Shown here in pieces: positions 44,305 through 52,989 of a stretch of 53,446 nucleotides of DNA (positions are counted from its first letter, which is position 1; each line of letters opens with the position of its first letter). Location: positions 1 through 53,446 of the forward strand of contig CACXCB010000059.1 of assembly GCA_902766005.1 (NCBI GenBank). The letters run 5' to 3'. The notes under the pieces were generated by a model. It worked only from the letters and a program-made list of their open reading frames with translations. It ran no database searches and was not told the origin of the DNA. The position numbers and the translations under genes were made by a program. This stretch comes from an uncultured Erysipelotrichaceae bacterium (GTDB lineage Bacteria > Bacillota_I > Bacilli_A > Erysipelotrichales > Erysipelotrichaceae).

Positions 44305-44511
44305 TCAGCTTTGTTCCTCTTCATTGATATTCATATGCATGATATTGCGGTATTTCGAGCCGATTGTGCGTTCCAATTCAAAAGGTTCCCCTTCCAGATT
44401 CGGATAACCGTCAATAAAGTCACGAATACGTCTTTTATTATAAACACCCAAATGCTTTTTCTTATGATTTTGCTTATCATTCCCGTATATAATGAGATAG
44501 GGGTAATTATG
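44305..44511 (-). pseudogene. 3' fragment of an unidentified gene, truncated against kptA
   Basis: A clean open frame of about 68 codons ends at 44305 with a TGA. It encodes [13 protein letters not shown], then a basic stretch [17 protein letters not shown] and [18 protein letters not shown]. The composition and wobble usage look like true coding sequence, unlike the shadow frames around. There is no start codon or ribosome binding site; the frame simply ends at a TGA beside the kptA start. I do not recognise the family. It is most likely the 3' end of a gene whose 5' part was deleted. Confidence 0.5.
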
Positions 44512-45039
44512 TCATATACAAAAACAAGCAAATACATCAGCCTGATATTAAGGCATAAACCGGAAGTGATTGGCATTACGCTTGATGAACACGGATGGGC
44601 AAATGTCTACGAGCTGATAGATGGCGTAAATAAAACACATCCGATCAATATGGATGTGCTTGAAGAAATTGTCAGAACCGATGAAAAACAAAGATATTCT
44701 TTCAACAATGACAAAACAAAGATCCGTGCAAACCAGGGTCATTCCATATCTGTCGATGTTGAGCTTGAAGAAAAAGAACCTCCGGAATATCTGTTTCACG
44801 GTACCGGTGAAAAATTTGTATCTTCCATCGATCAGCAGGGACTCATTTCCAAAACAAGATTGTATGTCCATTTATCCAAAGATCCCGATACGGCTGTTAA
44901 AGTCGGCCAAAGACATGGCAAGCCTGTAGTATATACGGTCTCATCAGGAAAGATGTACAGAGATGGCTTCATATTTTTTCTTTCTCAAAACGGTGTCTGG
45001 TTGACGAAAGAAGTCCCCGCAAAATATCTGGACCGCTAA
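44509..45039 (+). CDS. kptA: RNA 2'-phosphotransferase (Tpt1/KptA family)
   Basis: A 176-residue protein: [21 protein letters not shown] at the N-terminus (winged-helix part), then the NAD-binding ART-like part with [15 protein letters not shown] and the [10 protein letters not shown] strand. KptA transfers a 2'-phosphate of RNA to NAD; in bacteria the natural substrate is uncertain. The ATG at 44509 is chosen because homology starts there; the long frame from 44101 is not real. The promoter TATAAT (44488-44493) lies inside the minus-strand remnant. Its stop overlaps the convergent deacylase gene. Confidence 0.88.
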   Translation: MSYTKTSKYISLILRHKPEVIGITLDEHGWANVYELIDGVNKTHPINMDVLEEIVRTDEKQRYSFNNDKTKIRANQGHSISVDVELEEKEPPEYLFHGTGEKFVSSIDQQGLISKTRLYVHLSKDPDTAVKVGQRHGKPVVYTVSSGKMYRDGFIFFLSQNGVWLTKEVPAKYLDR

Positions 45040-45557
45040 TCTCTTGCCAGTCCCTCCACTGCAATACAGTTTGGAATATTCCTGAATAGCGCAGATGGTA
45101 ATAATAGTTTCCCATTGGCTTTGCCACTGCCGACAACCACATATTCCTGTGCAAATACAGAAGCATCAATCAATATCTTCCACTCTTTCGGCAAACCTAT
45201 CGGGGTAATACTTCCATATTCCATGCCTGTTTTTTCCGTTACATATGCAAGATCTGCAAAGGATATCTTCTTGACATCCAGAGGATTTCTGACTTTTGCG
45301 TTCATATTTGCCTTTTTCCCATAAGGTACGACAATTGCCGCATAACGGATATCTTCATTTCTGTGTCCTTCGACCACTAAACAGTTCAGTTCCATTTCAA
45401 GCGGAACATCATACTTGGCATGCAGGGATGCACCATCGGCATAAGCGGGATCAATTTCCGCCACTTGTACAGGAAGATGATGATTCAAAATATATGCATA
45501 CACAGAATCCGGTAATAATTCCGGATTCTTTTCGATCTCCATGAATTCCAGTTTCAT
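45036..45557 (-). CDS. YbaK/EbsC-family aminoacyl-tRNA deacylase-like protein
   Basis: A 173-residue protein of the YbaK fold: [21 protein letters not shown], the [13 protein letters not shown] strand-helix and [15 protein letters not shown] loop [11 protein letters not shown]. Family members remove mischarged amino acids from tRNA, such as Cys from tRNA-Pro. Its start overlaps the guanylate kinase stop (ATGA), so it is translationally coupled. The substrate cannot be fixed from the sequence; YeaK or ProX-type editing is possible. Confidence 0.78.
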   Translation of the reverse strand: MKLEFMEIEKNPELLPDSVYAYILNHHLPVQVAEIDPAYADGASLHAKYDVPLEMELNCLVVEGHRNEDIRYAAIVVPYGKKANMNAKVRNPLDVKKISFADLAYVTEKTGMEYGSITPIGLPKEWKILIDASVFAQEYVVVGSGKANGKLLLPSALFRNIPNCIAVEGLARD

Positions 45558-46189
45558 TCTTCCTCATTTTTCAGCTGTTCTACCGCTGCAGCAATCTCTT
45601 TACGGAATTCCTCAATATCAATGGGAGGATCACCCGGAAGATCTGTCAAAACAAGATCTTTGAATTTCTGATATGCTTCCTGTAGGTTGTCGTTAATCAG
45701 ACAGTGATCATATACTTTAACATACTGCAATTCATCAGAAGCAATCTGCAAACGGCTGATGATCTTTTCTTTTGTTTCCGTTCCTCTTTTTACCAGTCTT
45801 TCCAGCAATGTTTCCGCATTGGGTGTAACCACAAAGACCCCTTCCACGATATTCTTATAAATTCTTTTGACAGAAAGATAACCATGATAATCAATTTCCA
45901 GCAACGGCGTTTTCCCTTCAGCAAGGACACGCTGAACATCATCAAGAGGTGTTCCGTAATAATTGTTCTGGTATTCATTCCATTCCAGAAGTTTTCCGTT
46001 GTCGATCAATTGCTGAAACTCCTCTTTGGAAACAAATGTATAATCATCTGTCTCATTGCGTCTTTCCCTTGTCGTATAGGAAGTGATGATCACTACCTGC
46101 TTCATCGCTTCTTCATCTTCTCTTAACAGATTGACTAAAGTGCCTTTACCGGATCCGCTCAAGCCGGAAATGATAAATATTTTGCCCAT
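45554..46189 (-). CDS. gmk: Guanylate kinase
   Basis: A 211-residue kinase with the P-loop SGLSGSGKGTLV and the GMP-binding region TSYTTRERRNETDDYTFV. The central LLEIDYHGYLSVKRIY corresponds to the family segment LEIDVQGA. It converts GMP to GDP using ATP in the cytoplasm. The length is normal, with about ten extra C-terminal residues. Genes of the usual gmk operon (rpoZ, priA) are not next to it; instead it is coupled to a YbaK-type deacylase. A second gmk elsewhere is possible, as this copy is slightly divergent. Confidence 0.88.
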   Translation of the reverse strand: MGKIFIISGLSGSGKGTLVNLLREDEEAMKQVVIITSYTTRERRNETDDYTFVSKEEFQQLIDNGKLLEWNEYQNNYYGTPLDDVQRVLAEGKTPLLEIDYHGYLSVKRIYKNIVEGVFVVTPNAETLLERLVKRGTETKEKIISRLQIASDELQYVKVYDHCLINDNLQEAYQKFKDLVLTDLPGDPPIDIEEFRKEIAAAVEQLKNEEE

Positions 46190-46233
46190 GATTTTACCTC
46201 TTCTTACCTATATCTAGTATATATGCAAAGACA

Positions 46234-46267
46234 GAAAAAAAGAAGATTGACACTTTTGCCAATCTTC
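46234..46267 (-). terminator. Terminator of the nucleobase permease gene
   Basis: GAAGATTG and CAATCTTC flank a ten-base loop; on the minus strand seven T residues follow. Confidence 0.78.
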
Positions 46268-46273
46268 AACTCT

Positions 46274-47743
46274 TTATTTTTTTTCGGAATCTTCAAACTC
46301 CACATTGCCCATGCTTTCAACGACACCTGTCAGAGGATCAATCTCTTCACCGGTAGCCATCTTGCCACCGTTTGCGATAAGGTTTGTGATAATCCCGGCA
46401 ATTAATGCGGTAGCCAGAGAAGTAATGACAAGCAATGGACCGCCTGTAGCTTCATTTGTACCAAAATTCAAGCTTAATCCGCCGATACCTGTAACCAGTA
46501 CAGCACTGACGATGAAGAGGTTATTGTTGTTGCCAAGGTCAACTCTCTTGATCATCTGTAAACCGGATACTGCAATAAAACCATATAATGCTACACAAGC
46601 GCCACCCATAACACACTTCGGAATGGAATTGATCAAGGCAACAAACGGTGTAAAGAAGGAAAGGATCATACATCCGAAACCTGCCATGATGATTGAATAA
46701 ATCGAAGCGTTTCTTGTAATTGCCACACAACCGATAGATTCACCATATGTCGTATTTGCAGCACCGCCGAAGAAACCGCCGACGATGGATCCGATACCAT
46801 CTCCTAATAATGTCTTATCCAAGCCCGGATCTTTGATCAGGTCTCTGTTGATAATCGCACCGAGATTCTTATGGTCTGCAATATGCTGTGCCAGTTCGAC
46901 GACTGCAATCGGCACGAATGTAATAGCGATGTTTCCTACAGCTGCACCATCAATCGGAAGCAATCCTTCCGGATGCTGGGTTAATGCCTGAATGATTGTG
47001 AACTTCGGAATAGATAAAATGGAGGAAAAGCTAAATGGAACAAATGCCTGTGCAAAGGAATCAAAGCTGAGAATCTTTAAAGCTTCCGCACCTGTAGCCA
47101 TTCCGATCAATGTAAAGACCAATGCAAGAATATAACCTGCACCGACACCGATAATAAACGGAATCAGTTTAGCGATTCTGCTTCCAGCAACGGATACATA
47201 AACGATGGTCAAAAATGTAACCATACCGACAAGAATTGTCAGCAGGCTGTAATCGGCTCCGCCGTTTGTTGCCATCCAGGATGTCGCTGTACTGGAAAGA
47301 GAAAGTCCGATTAATGTAACGATTGGACCGATAATGACGGTTGGCATGATTTTAGAAACCCATGCATTACCGACACCTTTCACAATTAATGCAATTGCCA
47401 CATAGACAAGACCTGCCAGAAGAATACCAATGATGACACCCCAGTAGCCATAATTCATACCGATAATTGCGGCATAAGCGCCAAGGAACGTAAAGGAAGA
47501 TCCTAAGAATACCGGGCTTCTTCTCTTTGTAAAGAATGTATACACCAGTGTTCCGATACCGGCACCGAACAAAGCAGCCGCCGGATCGAAATATAATGTT
47601 GTGACACCATCACTCATTGCATAGCTCGACATCAACATCGGCACTAATAATGTTGCTGCCATGATTGCGATCATCTGCTGCAAGGCAAACACGATATTCT
47701 CGGAAAAGGTCGGTTTGTCATTTACATCATAAATCAGTTTCAT
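46274..47743 (-). CDS. uraA: Uracil/xanthine permease (SLC23/NCS2 family)
   Basis: A 489-residue permease with about 14 membrane helices. The family signature regions are visible: the QQMIAIMAATLLVP entry helix, FLGSSFTFLGAY and the inverted half with GGFFGGAANTTYGESIG, which carries the substrate-binding segment. The start at 47743 follows AAGAAGGGGAG; the upstream extension is untranslated leader. UraA-like or xanthine specificity cannot be separated here, but upp next door argues for uracil. It has its own promoter (47880-47907) and a structured leader. Confidence 0.85.
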   Translation of the reverse strand: MKLIYDVNDKPTFSENIVFALQQMIAIMAATLLVPMLMSSYAMSDGVTTLYFDPAAALFGAGIGTLVYTFFTKRRSPVFLGSSFTFLGAYAAIIGMNYGYWGVIIGILLAGLVYVAIALIVKGVGNAWVSKIMPTVIIGPIVTLIGLSLSSTATSWMATNGGADYSLLTILVGMVTFLTIVYVSVAGSRIAKLIPFIIGVGAGYILALVFTLIGMATGAEALKILSFDSFAQAFVPFSFSSILSIPKFTIIQALTQHPEGLLPIDGAAVGNIAITFVPIAVVELAQHIADHKNLGAIINRDLIKDPGLDKTLLGDGIGSIVGGFFGGAANTTYGESIGCVAITRNASIYSIIMAGFGCMILSFFTPFVALINSIPKCVMGGACVALYGFIAVSGLQMIKRVDLGNNNNLFIVSAVLVTGIGGLSLNFGTNEATGGPLLVITSLATALIAGIITNLIANGGKMATGEEIDPLTGVVESMGNVEFEDSEKK

Positions 47744-47766
47744 AATACTCCCCTTCTTTCTCTTAC

Positions 47767-47856
47767 AAAAAAACCTTACCCTATGAAAGAGATAAGGCTG
47801 AGCCATCATAAACACCATTGTATACAATGTTATCTTCCCAATCTCTATGTATTGGG
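47767..47856 (-). promoter_or_regulatory. Structured leader with attenuator-type terminator upstream of the permease
   Basis: Reading the minus strand from the promoter: hairpin 1 pairs CCCAAT with ATTGGG around ACATAGAG (47837-47856), extended by ATCTT/AAGAT with an asymmetric bulge. Hairpin 2 is the palindrome CATTGTATACAATG (47816-47829). Hairpin 3 pairs CCTTATC with GGTAAGG and runs into seven T residues (47767-47797), just before the ribosome binding site. A terminator ahead of the gene implies conditional read-through. It does not match the purine riboswitch; the loop has AGAG, as PyrR sites do, but not their full consensus. Confidence 0.6.
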
Positions 47857-47879
47857 TTAAAGATTATGTAATTACAAGT

Positions 47880-47907
47880 ATTCTACTCTAGAGGTCGGAT
47901 TTGTCAA
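47880..47907 (-). promoter_or_regulatory. Promoter of the permease leader
   Basis: On the minus strand TTGACA (47902-47907) and TAGAAT (47880-47885) are 16 bases apart, an excellent match, inside the end of the DUF523 gene. Confidence 0.7.
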
Positions 47908-48346
47908 CTGATTTGTGGATAAAATCACAAATTTGTTCGTCACTGAATACTTCAATTCCGCATTCTTCGAAAATGGAAGCGGTTACACCGTTTCCTTCCG
48001 TTAATGCGCCTGTGAAAGTGCCGTCATAGATGATCCCCTTGCCACAGGACGGACTTTTGCTTTTGAAGAGTGCACATTTCACATCGTTAAGTTTTGCGAT
48101 CTGCAATGCCATCTGTGCTCCCCTATGATACTGTTCAGTTACATCGACACCTTCTTTGCTGATAACTTTATCTCCTACTCTCTCCGCAGGAATTCTGGGC
48201 GTAGACAAGCCGCCCATCTGTTCAGGGCAAACAGGAATCAGAACATAATGATCTGCCAATTTTTCAATGCCTTCTATATAACAGTTTTTTCCGTCATATC
48301 TGCAGTTGCAGCCTAACAGACAAGCGGATACAATTAGTTTTTCCAT
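47888..48346 (-). CDS. DUF523-family protein
   Basis: A 152-residue protein of the DUF523 family: LIVSACLLGCNCRYDG at the N-terminus, PVCPEQMGGLSTPR in the middle and FKSKSPSCGKG later. The conserved cysteines (SACLLG, CPE, SPSCG) are all present and probably bind a metal or take part in redox chemistry. The ATG at 48346 follows GGAGGGAG. It is divergent from upp and upstream of the permease, whose promoter it contains. The role is unknown. Confidence 0.83.
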   Translation of the reverse strand: MEKLIVSACLLGCNCRYDGKNCYIEGIEKLADHYVLIPVCPEQMGGLSTPRIPAERVGDKVISKEGVDVTEQYHRGAQMALQIAKLNDVKCALFKSKSPSCGKGIIYDGTFTGALTEGNGVTASIFEECGIEVFSDEQICDFIHKSVDKSDL

Positions 48347-48435
48347 AACTCCCTCCAAAATCAATATTACAAAAAAAAGAAGAAGAACACAAACGGATTT
48401 ATGTTAATATGTAGACGTTAGAAAGAAGGAATTGT

Positions 48436-49110
48436 ATGAAAAAAGCAGCAGAGAATGTAATAACCTTTGAAGATCACCCGCTTGTAGCTCACAAAATTAC
48501 AAAATTACGTGATATTCAAACCGGTTCTAAAGAATTCGGCGAAATCATTACCGAATTAACCATCATGATGGGTTATGAAGCATTAAGCGACTTACAGACG
48601 GAAATGACAACGGTTGAAGCTCCTTTAATGACCATGGAATCTGAAATCCTGGCAGAAACAATCACGATCGTGCCTATCTTAAGAGCAGGTTTAGGTATGG
48701 TAGACGGCTTAAAGACATTACTACCGACCGCAAGAGTCGGCCATATCGGCTTATACCGTGATCAGGAAACATTAAAGCCTGTCACATATTATTTCAAGAT
48801 GCCGGAAGGTGTTGAAGAGTGCCCTGCCATTATTGTTGATCCTGCTTTAGCTACAGGGGGAAGTGTGGTTGCTTCCATCAATTATCTGAATGAAGCAGGT
48901 TTTAAGAAGATCAAAGTCATGAGCATTTTCTGTTCCAATGTAGGTGCCGACCTGATTTACAAAGAACACCCTGAAGTACAGATTTATACCGCAAAATATG
49001 ATCCGAACGGATTGAACGATGACGGATTCATCATCCGTGCAGCAGGAGACATCGGTGACCGTATTAACGGTACATACGGATATAAAAAAGCAAAACAGGC
49101 AAATCCGTAA
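48436..49110 (+). CDS. upp: Uracil phosphoribosyltransferase
   Basis: A 224-residue enzyme making UMP from uracil and PRPP. The PRPP loop VDPALATGGS, the LRAGLGMVDG segment and the C-terminal uracil-contact region PAAGDIGDR-like (AAGDIGDRINGT) are present. It is about 15 residues longer than usual at the N-terminus, and the start follows GAAAGAAGGAA. It lies divergent from DUF523 and close to the nucleobase permease, giving a local pyrimidine salvage group. Confidence 0.9.
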   Translation: MKKAAENVITFEDHPLVAHKITKLRDIQTGSKEFGEIITELTIMMGYEALSDLQTEMTTVEAPLMTMESEILAETITIVPILRAGLGMVDGLKTLLPTARVGHIGLYRDQETLKPVTYYFKMPEGVEECPAIIVDPALATGGSVVASINYLNEAGFKKIKVMSIFCSNVGADLIYKEHPEVQIYTAKYDPNGLNDDGFIIRAAGDIGDRINGTYGYKKAKQANP

Positions 49111-49118
49111 GGAAATAG

Positions 49119-49142
49119 AATTCCGCATTATGCGGAATTTTT
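49119..49142. terminator. Bidirectional terminator between upp and the IPP isomerase
   Basis: AATTCCGCA and TGCGGAATT flank TTA, with T residues on the plus strand. The stop of the convergent isomerase lies in the right arm. Confidence 0.78.
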
Positions 49143-49670
49143 AATCACTTTCTTTATCAGATGATATGCCTTTGCAAACCATGCAGAAAAAGAATCCGGT
49201 TCCCTGTTCATCCATTCCTCCAGCTGATCGATTGCAATCCATTGTAAAGAATCAACTTCCTCCGGATTAAAAACATCCATAGGTACTGCTTCCTTTTCTT
49301 TCTTCAGCAAAAATACATGATCCAGTTCATGTTCGGATAAATCACCAAAATCTGCCATGTAAATAAAATGTCCGCAATAAATCAGTTCTTCTTTATTCAC
49401 AGAAAAACCCAGTTCTTCCGGAAGACGATTTATGACTGCTTCTATTGTTTCTTCACCGACACGTGGATGAGAGCAGCAGGCATTGCTCCATTTGCCACCG
49501 GAATGGTATTTTCCATATGCCCGTTTTTGTATTAAAAACTCTTTCCTTTCAGGATCATAGATAAACAGTGAAAACGCCCTATGCAATTGTGCTATTACAT
49601 GTGTATCCATCTTTTCACCGGATCCGATGATATGATCATTCTCATCAACCCATATCAGCATATCTTTCAT
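49128..49670 (-). CDS. idi: Isopentenyl-diphosphate delta-isomerase, type I (Nudix)
   Basis: A 180-residue Nudix-fold isomerase: LHRAFSLFIYD, the catalytic cysteine region WSNACCSHPR and the Nudix-like RLPEELGF helix with the metal-binding glutamates, then the HELDHVFLL strand. It converts IPP to DMAPP for isoprenoid synthesis. Type I is less common than the FMN type II in this phylum. The ATG at 49670 follows GAGGAGG; the in-frame codon at 49685 precedes that site. Confidence 0.85.
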   Translation of the reverse strand: MKDMLIWVDENDHIIGSGEKMDTHVIAQLHRAFSLFIYDPERKEFLIQKRAYGKYHSGGKWSNACCSHPRVGEETIEAVINRLPEELGFSVNKEELIYCGHFIYMADFGDLSEHELDHVFLLKKEKEAVPMDVFNPEEVDSLQWIAIDQLEEWMNREPDSFSAWFAKAYHLIKKVIKNSA

Positions 49671-49694
49671 ATCTTTCCTCCTCAAATGCCTTAT

Positions 49695-49829
49695 TTAAGG
49701 CAGCCCATAAAAAATGATTGTCACAATACACTTCAGCCACAACGTTGACAGAAACACAGCAGCCAATGATCCGTAAATAAATGAAACTTTCCAAAAGTTA
49801 CCCATAAAGAAACGCAATGCAACGGTAAA
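49695..49829 (-). pseudogene. Membrane-protein C-terminal fragment, possibly YihY/BrkB family
   Basis: A 44-codon frame bounded by a TGA and ending in TAA, with no start codon. It encodes FFMGNFWKVSFIYGSLAAVF and a further hydrophobic helix ending in YGLP. The IYGSLAAV phrase followed by a Leu/Trp-rich helix recalls the last helices of YihY/BrkB (the RNase BN-like membrane family). The identity is tentative. The remaining intergenic sequence (49830-49936) is AT-rich and shows nothing more. It is probably a leftover from a deletion. Confidence 0.35.
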
Positions 49830-49936
49830 TCATGCAAAAGGATTTTCTTTTTTTATTAACACATATGAAAGAAGATAATCCCTGATATAGATTTCTTCAA
49901 GTATATATGATGTGTGCTTCCGCATGTTTCTTTTAT

Positions 49937-50569
49937 TTACAGAATACCTTTGGATTGATCGAATTCCTCTGCTGTCTGCGGATAAGATACAATCTTATAT
50001 TCACCATCCGTGCAGGTAATGACAGAAATAAATCCATTGGGAATACCGTATGGTTTCAGGCTCATTAAAGCCTGCATTCTGTTTTGGTGCATCAACTCCT
50101 CCAGCATATACATGTAAAAACTGCCATGACCTGCGACAAGTACATGATCTCCATCATTGCATTGATCATACATGTACTTAAAAGCCTTCCCCGCTCTTTT
50201 TCTGACATCTGATGCAGATTCTCCATGGATGAAATGAAAGTTGTCGATCGCATGCATCAGCAACATGGTCCATTTATGGTCTTTATGCGGTTTCCCATCG
50301 ATATCGCCAAAATTCATTTCTATCAAGTCATCTAAAGGTTCAATCGGAATATTCCTGTCCTTTAATATGATTTCGGCAGTATTCACTGCCCTGTACAAAG
50401 GAGATGAAAAGCATCGTTGAAAAGGTACATCCTTCAAGACAAAAGCGTCACGTTCCAAAACAGGAAGCCCTTCCTTTACAAGAGGAGAATCCACCTGCCC
50501 CTGCATAATACCCTGCTTATTGAATTCGGTCTTTCCATGCCTTACATAATAGAATACGACTGTTTTCAT
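49937..50569 (-). CDS. Histidine phosphatase-family protein
   Basis: A 210-residue protein of the phosphoglycerate-mutase-like histidine phosphatase family. VRHGKTEFN provides the catalytic His, MNFGDIDG the acid loop and VAGHGSFYMY the second His. The ATG comes directly after the SWIM gene's stop codon, so the two are co-translated. It would hydrolyse a phosphate ester such as a sugar or nucleotide phosphate; the substrate is unknown. Confidence 0.85.
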   Translation of the reverse strand: MKTVVFYYVRHGKTEFNKQGIMQGQVDSPLVKEGLPVLERDAFVLKDVPFQRCFSSPLYRAVNTAEIILKDRNIPIEPLDDLIEMNFGDIDGKPHKDHKWTMLLMHAIDNFHFIHGESASDVRKRAGKAFKYMYDQCNDGDHVLVAGHGSFYMYMLEELMHQNRMQALMSLKPYGIPNGFISVITCTDGEYKIVSYPQTAEEFDQSKGIL

Positions 50570-52204
50570 TTATAGTTTCCTCATCACATTGATCAGCATC
50601 TGCTGCATCGCTTTTCTTGTCGGATATTTTTTCTGCCATTGTGTCATGAGGGAATACACTGCTTTTTTGCCACCTGGGATGCTCGCGGTAAGATGAAGAT
50701 ATTTTTCCATTTCCTGATACAGGGTTCTTGATCCGTGTCTTTCTTCCAGCGCATACAGATAGGATATATGCATTTCCAAAAGGTCTTCTGCATAATCCTT
50801 TTGAAGGACATGGAGATATGGTTCTGCTTCGGAAACGGGCATTTGTTTTAGAAGATTTACCAGACGGTCATACATTTTTTCTTCAAAGAAAATTTCCTTG
50901 GCGACATATCTGTCTTTTCTGACAAGCTCTTCCCGAATCGGAACCCAATCTTCTTTATTATACAAATTGCGTAAAGTGCGTATGCTCTCCATGGAAGGCA
51001 TTCTTTCATTTAATACAAGCTTCTTTAGTGTTTCTCTGTACTTTTCATGATTCCCGCTTTCCTGATAGTACCTCAGCAATTTTCTTCCCAGTTCATTCTT
51101 TCGCCACGGGGATTCTTCAGCCTCCAACAATTCCTCTGACAGGATGATGCATGTATTGATGTCTTTTCTCTCCTCTGCCTCTTTCAGAAGAATCTCTTTT
51201 ACTGTAGAAATATGTCGATGATCCTGCAGCCATTGGTCATACTCTTCCAATGGTCTATGCAGTCTTTCCAGAACGCTTTTAAATAAAGTGAGTTTATCTT
51301 TCAATATATACGCAGAAATATTCGGATCATTGATTCTTTCTTTTGTCTCTTCCAGTATCGGAATCAGATATTTTTCATCATTGAATTGTGAATAATACAT
51401 ATCCTCTATGGAATCCCCGACTATGAGATTTCGTGATTTACTCATCATGCCTTCAACCCACTCATGCATCTCATCTCTTTCATTCGGATTTGCTTTTTGA
51501 AGGATATCACTCCAAAGATCTTCAATATAATATGCAATATCAGTATGCTCACCATTTGATCCATCCATTTCCACCGTATTTACGACATAGAATGCATGTT
51601 TCAAAACTTCAAATGCAGACAAATACTCACCACGATCAATCATCGGTCTGACGTAATCATCCAGACATGACAAAAAGCCATTGACATAATCCGATCCGTG
51701 ATACCAGTCAATAAACCCGCTTCTGTCACCATACTCATATGCCAAATCGTCCAGTATGCCGTTAATACGGGAGATTTCATTTTTATCCGTCGGCTGTAGC
51801 CGATACTTATTGTAAAAACGATCACATAATTGTCTATCTTGTTCAAGGATACTTTTCAATTCTGCAAGTATTGTTTCTGCATCCAGTCGGGCAAGAATAT
51901 CATCCACGGTTTCGCGATTCTGTATTTCGATATCTTCCGTAAAATCAGAATCCTCCAATGCAAATAAGACAGCTGCCATATGCTTGCAATTATATCCTTT
52001 AGCCGCATATGGACAGGTACAGTCCATTTCATCCACTTCACCGTCATTCATATAAATATCCACTTCATATGTATTTTCCCCACGCACTTCTGCGGAATAA
52101 CCATAATCTGTACGATCTAGATTTCTGACTTGATCTGCAAAATAATAATCTTCTCCCCTGGATAAAACCTGCGGAGAAAACAAATACTTCCATGTTTCCT
52201 TCAT
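50570..52204 (-). CDS. SWIM zinc-finger protein
   Basis: A 544-residue protein with an N-terminal SWIM finger: EMDCTCPYAAKGYNCKHMAAVLFAL at about residues 60-84, written here in two parts (DCTCPYA, then NCKHMAA). The remainder is a long helical, TPR-like stretch without further motifs. SWIM fingers bind nucleic acid or proteins; family members are near SNF2 helicases elsewhere, but no helicase is present here. The ATG at 52204 follows AAAGGCGGG; an earlier codon at 52252 lacks a site. Confidence 0.78.
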   Translation of the reverse strand: MKETWKYLFSPQVLSRGEDYYFADQVRNLDRTDYGYSAEVRGENTYEVDIYMNDGEVDEMDCTCPYAAKGYNCKHMAAVLFALEDSDFTEDIEIQNRETVDDILARLDAETILAELKSILEQDRQLCDRFYNKYRLQPTDKNEISRINGILDDLAYEYGDRSGFIDWYHGSDYVNGFLSCLDDYVRPMIDRGEYLSAFEVLKHAFYVVNTVEMDGSNGEHTDIAYYIEDLWSDILQKANPNERDEMHEWVEGMMSKSRNLIVGDSIEDMYYSQFNDEKYLIPILEETKERINDPNISAYILKDKLTLFKSVLERLHRPLEEYDQWLQDHRHISTVKEILLKEAEERKDINTCIILSEELLEAEESPWRKNELGRKLLRYYQESGNHEKYRETLKKLVLNERMPSMESIRTLRNLYNKEDWVPIREELVRKDRYVAKEIFFEEKMYDRLVNLLKQMPVSEAEPYLHVLQKDYAEDLLEMHISYLYALEERHGSRTLYQEMEKYLHLTASIPGGKKAVYSLMTQWQKKYPTRKAMQQMLINVMRKL

Positions 52205-52272
52205 ACTATTCCCGCCTTTACCATAAATATAATGAATTTCGGAAATATTCACAATACATGAATATGTACAGT

Positions 52273-52301
52273 GAAAAAAAGAAGATCATTTCTGATCTTC
52301 T
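52273..52301 (-). terminator. Terminator of the rplK-rplA operon
   Basis: AGAAGATCA and TGATCTTCT flank TTTC; on the minus strand seven T residues follow. Confidence 0.85.
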
Positions 52302-52309
52302 CGTTTGCC

Positions 52310-52987
52310 TTATTCAACAGTAACTTTGATACCAGGACCCATTGTTGTGGAAAGAGTGCATCCCTTGATGTATGTACCCTTAACAGCTGCAGGTCTGATT
52401 CTGACCATCTGGTCATAGAGAGCTTTGAAGTTTTCAGCCAATGCATCATCTGTGAAGGAGCACTTACCGATCATAACGTTGACGTTACCATCTCTGTCTG
52501 TACGGTATGTAACTTTACCTTTCTTGATTTCTTCAATTGCCTGAGCAACATTCATTGTAACAGTACCTGTCTTTGGGTTTGGCATTAAGCCTTTAGGACC
52601 TAAGAGTTTACCTAAACGTCCCAACTGGCCCATCATATCCGGTGTAGCAACGATGATATCAAAGTCGAGCCAACCATTCTTGATCTGTTCCAGCATATCC
52701 TGTCCGCCGACATAATCAGCACCGGCAGCTCTTGCCTCTTCCTCTTTAGCACCCTGTGTAATAACAAGAACTTTTCTTGTCTTACCTGTACCATTCGGCA
52801 GAACCATAGCACCACGGATGTTCTGGTCAGCCTGACGTGGGTCGATGTTCAGGAAGAATGATACTTCTACTGAAGAATCAAACTTTGTGCTGGCGAGCTC
52901 TTTTGCAAGAGTGATAGCTTCTTTATAGTTATAGACTTTAGAGCGGTCTACCTTAGCCTTAGCTGCTTCGTATTTCTTTCCTGCCAT
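52310..52987 (-). CDS. rplA: Ribosomal protein L1
   Basis: A 225-residue L1 of normal length: [21 protein letters not shown] at the start is typical (given here as [10 protein letters not shown]), [15 protein letters not shown] is the RNA-binding loop and [11 protein letters not shown] ends it. L1 binds 23S rRNA at the L1 stalk and can repress its own operon by binding mRNA. The ATG at 52987 lies 2 bases after the L11 stop, with GGGGTGG upstream; translation is coupled to rplK. Confidence 0.95.
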   Translation of the reverse strand: MAGKKYEAAKAKVDRSKVYNYKEAITLAKELASTKFDSSVEVSFFLNIDPRQADQNIRGAMVLPNGTGKTRKVLVITQGAKEEEARAAGADYVGGQDMLEQIKNGWLDFDIIVATPDMMGQLGRLGKLLGPKGLMPNPKTGTVTMNVAQAIEEIKKGKVTYRTDRDGNVNVMIGKCSFTDDALAENFKALYDQMVRIRPAAVKGTYIKGCTLSTTMGPGIKVTVE

Positions 52988-52989
52988 AA

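Noticed and set aside
44101..44508. Long N-terminal extension of kptA
   Set aside because: KptA similarity begins at the ATG at 44509; the extension crosses two terminators and the minus-strand fragment.
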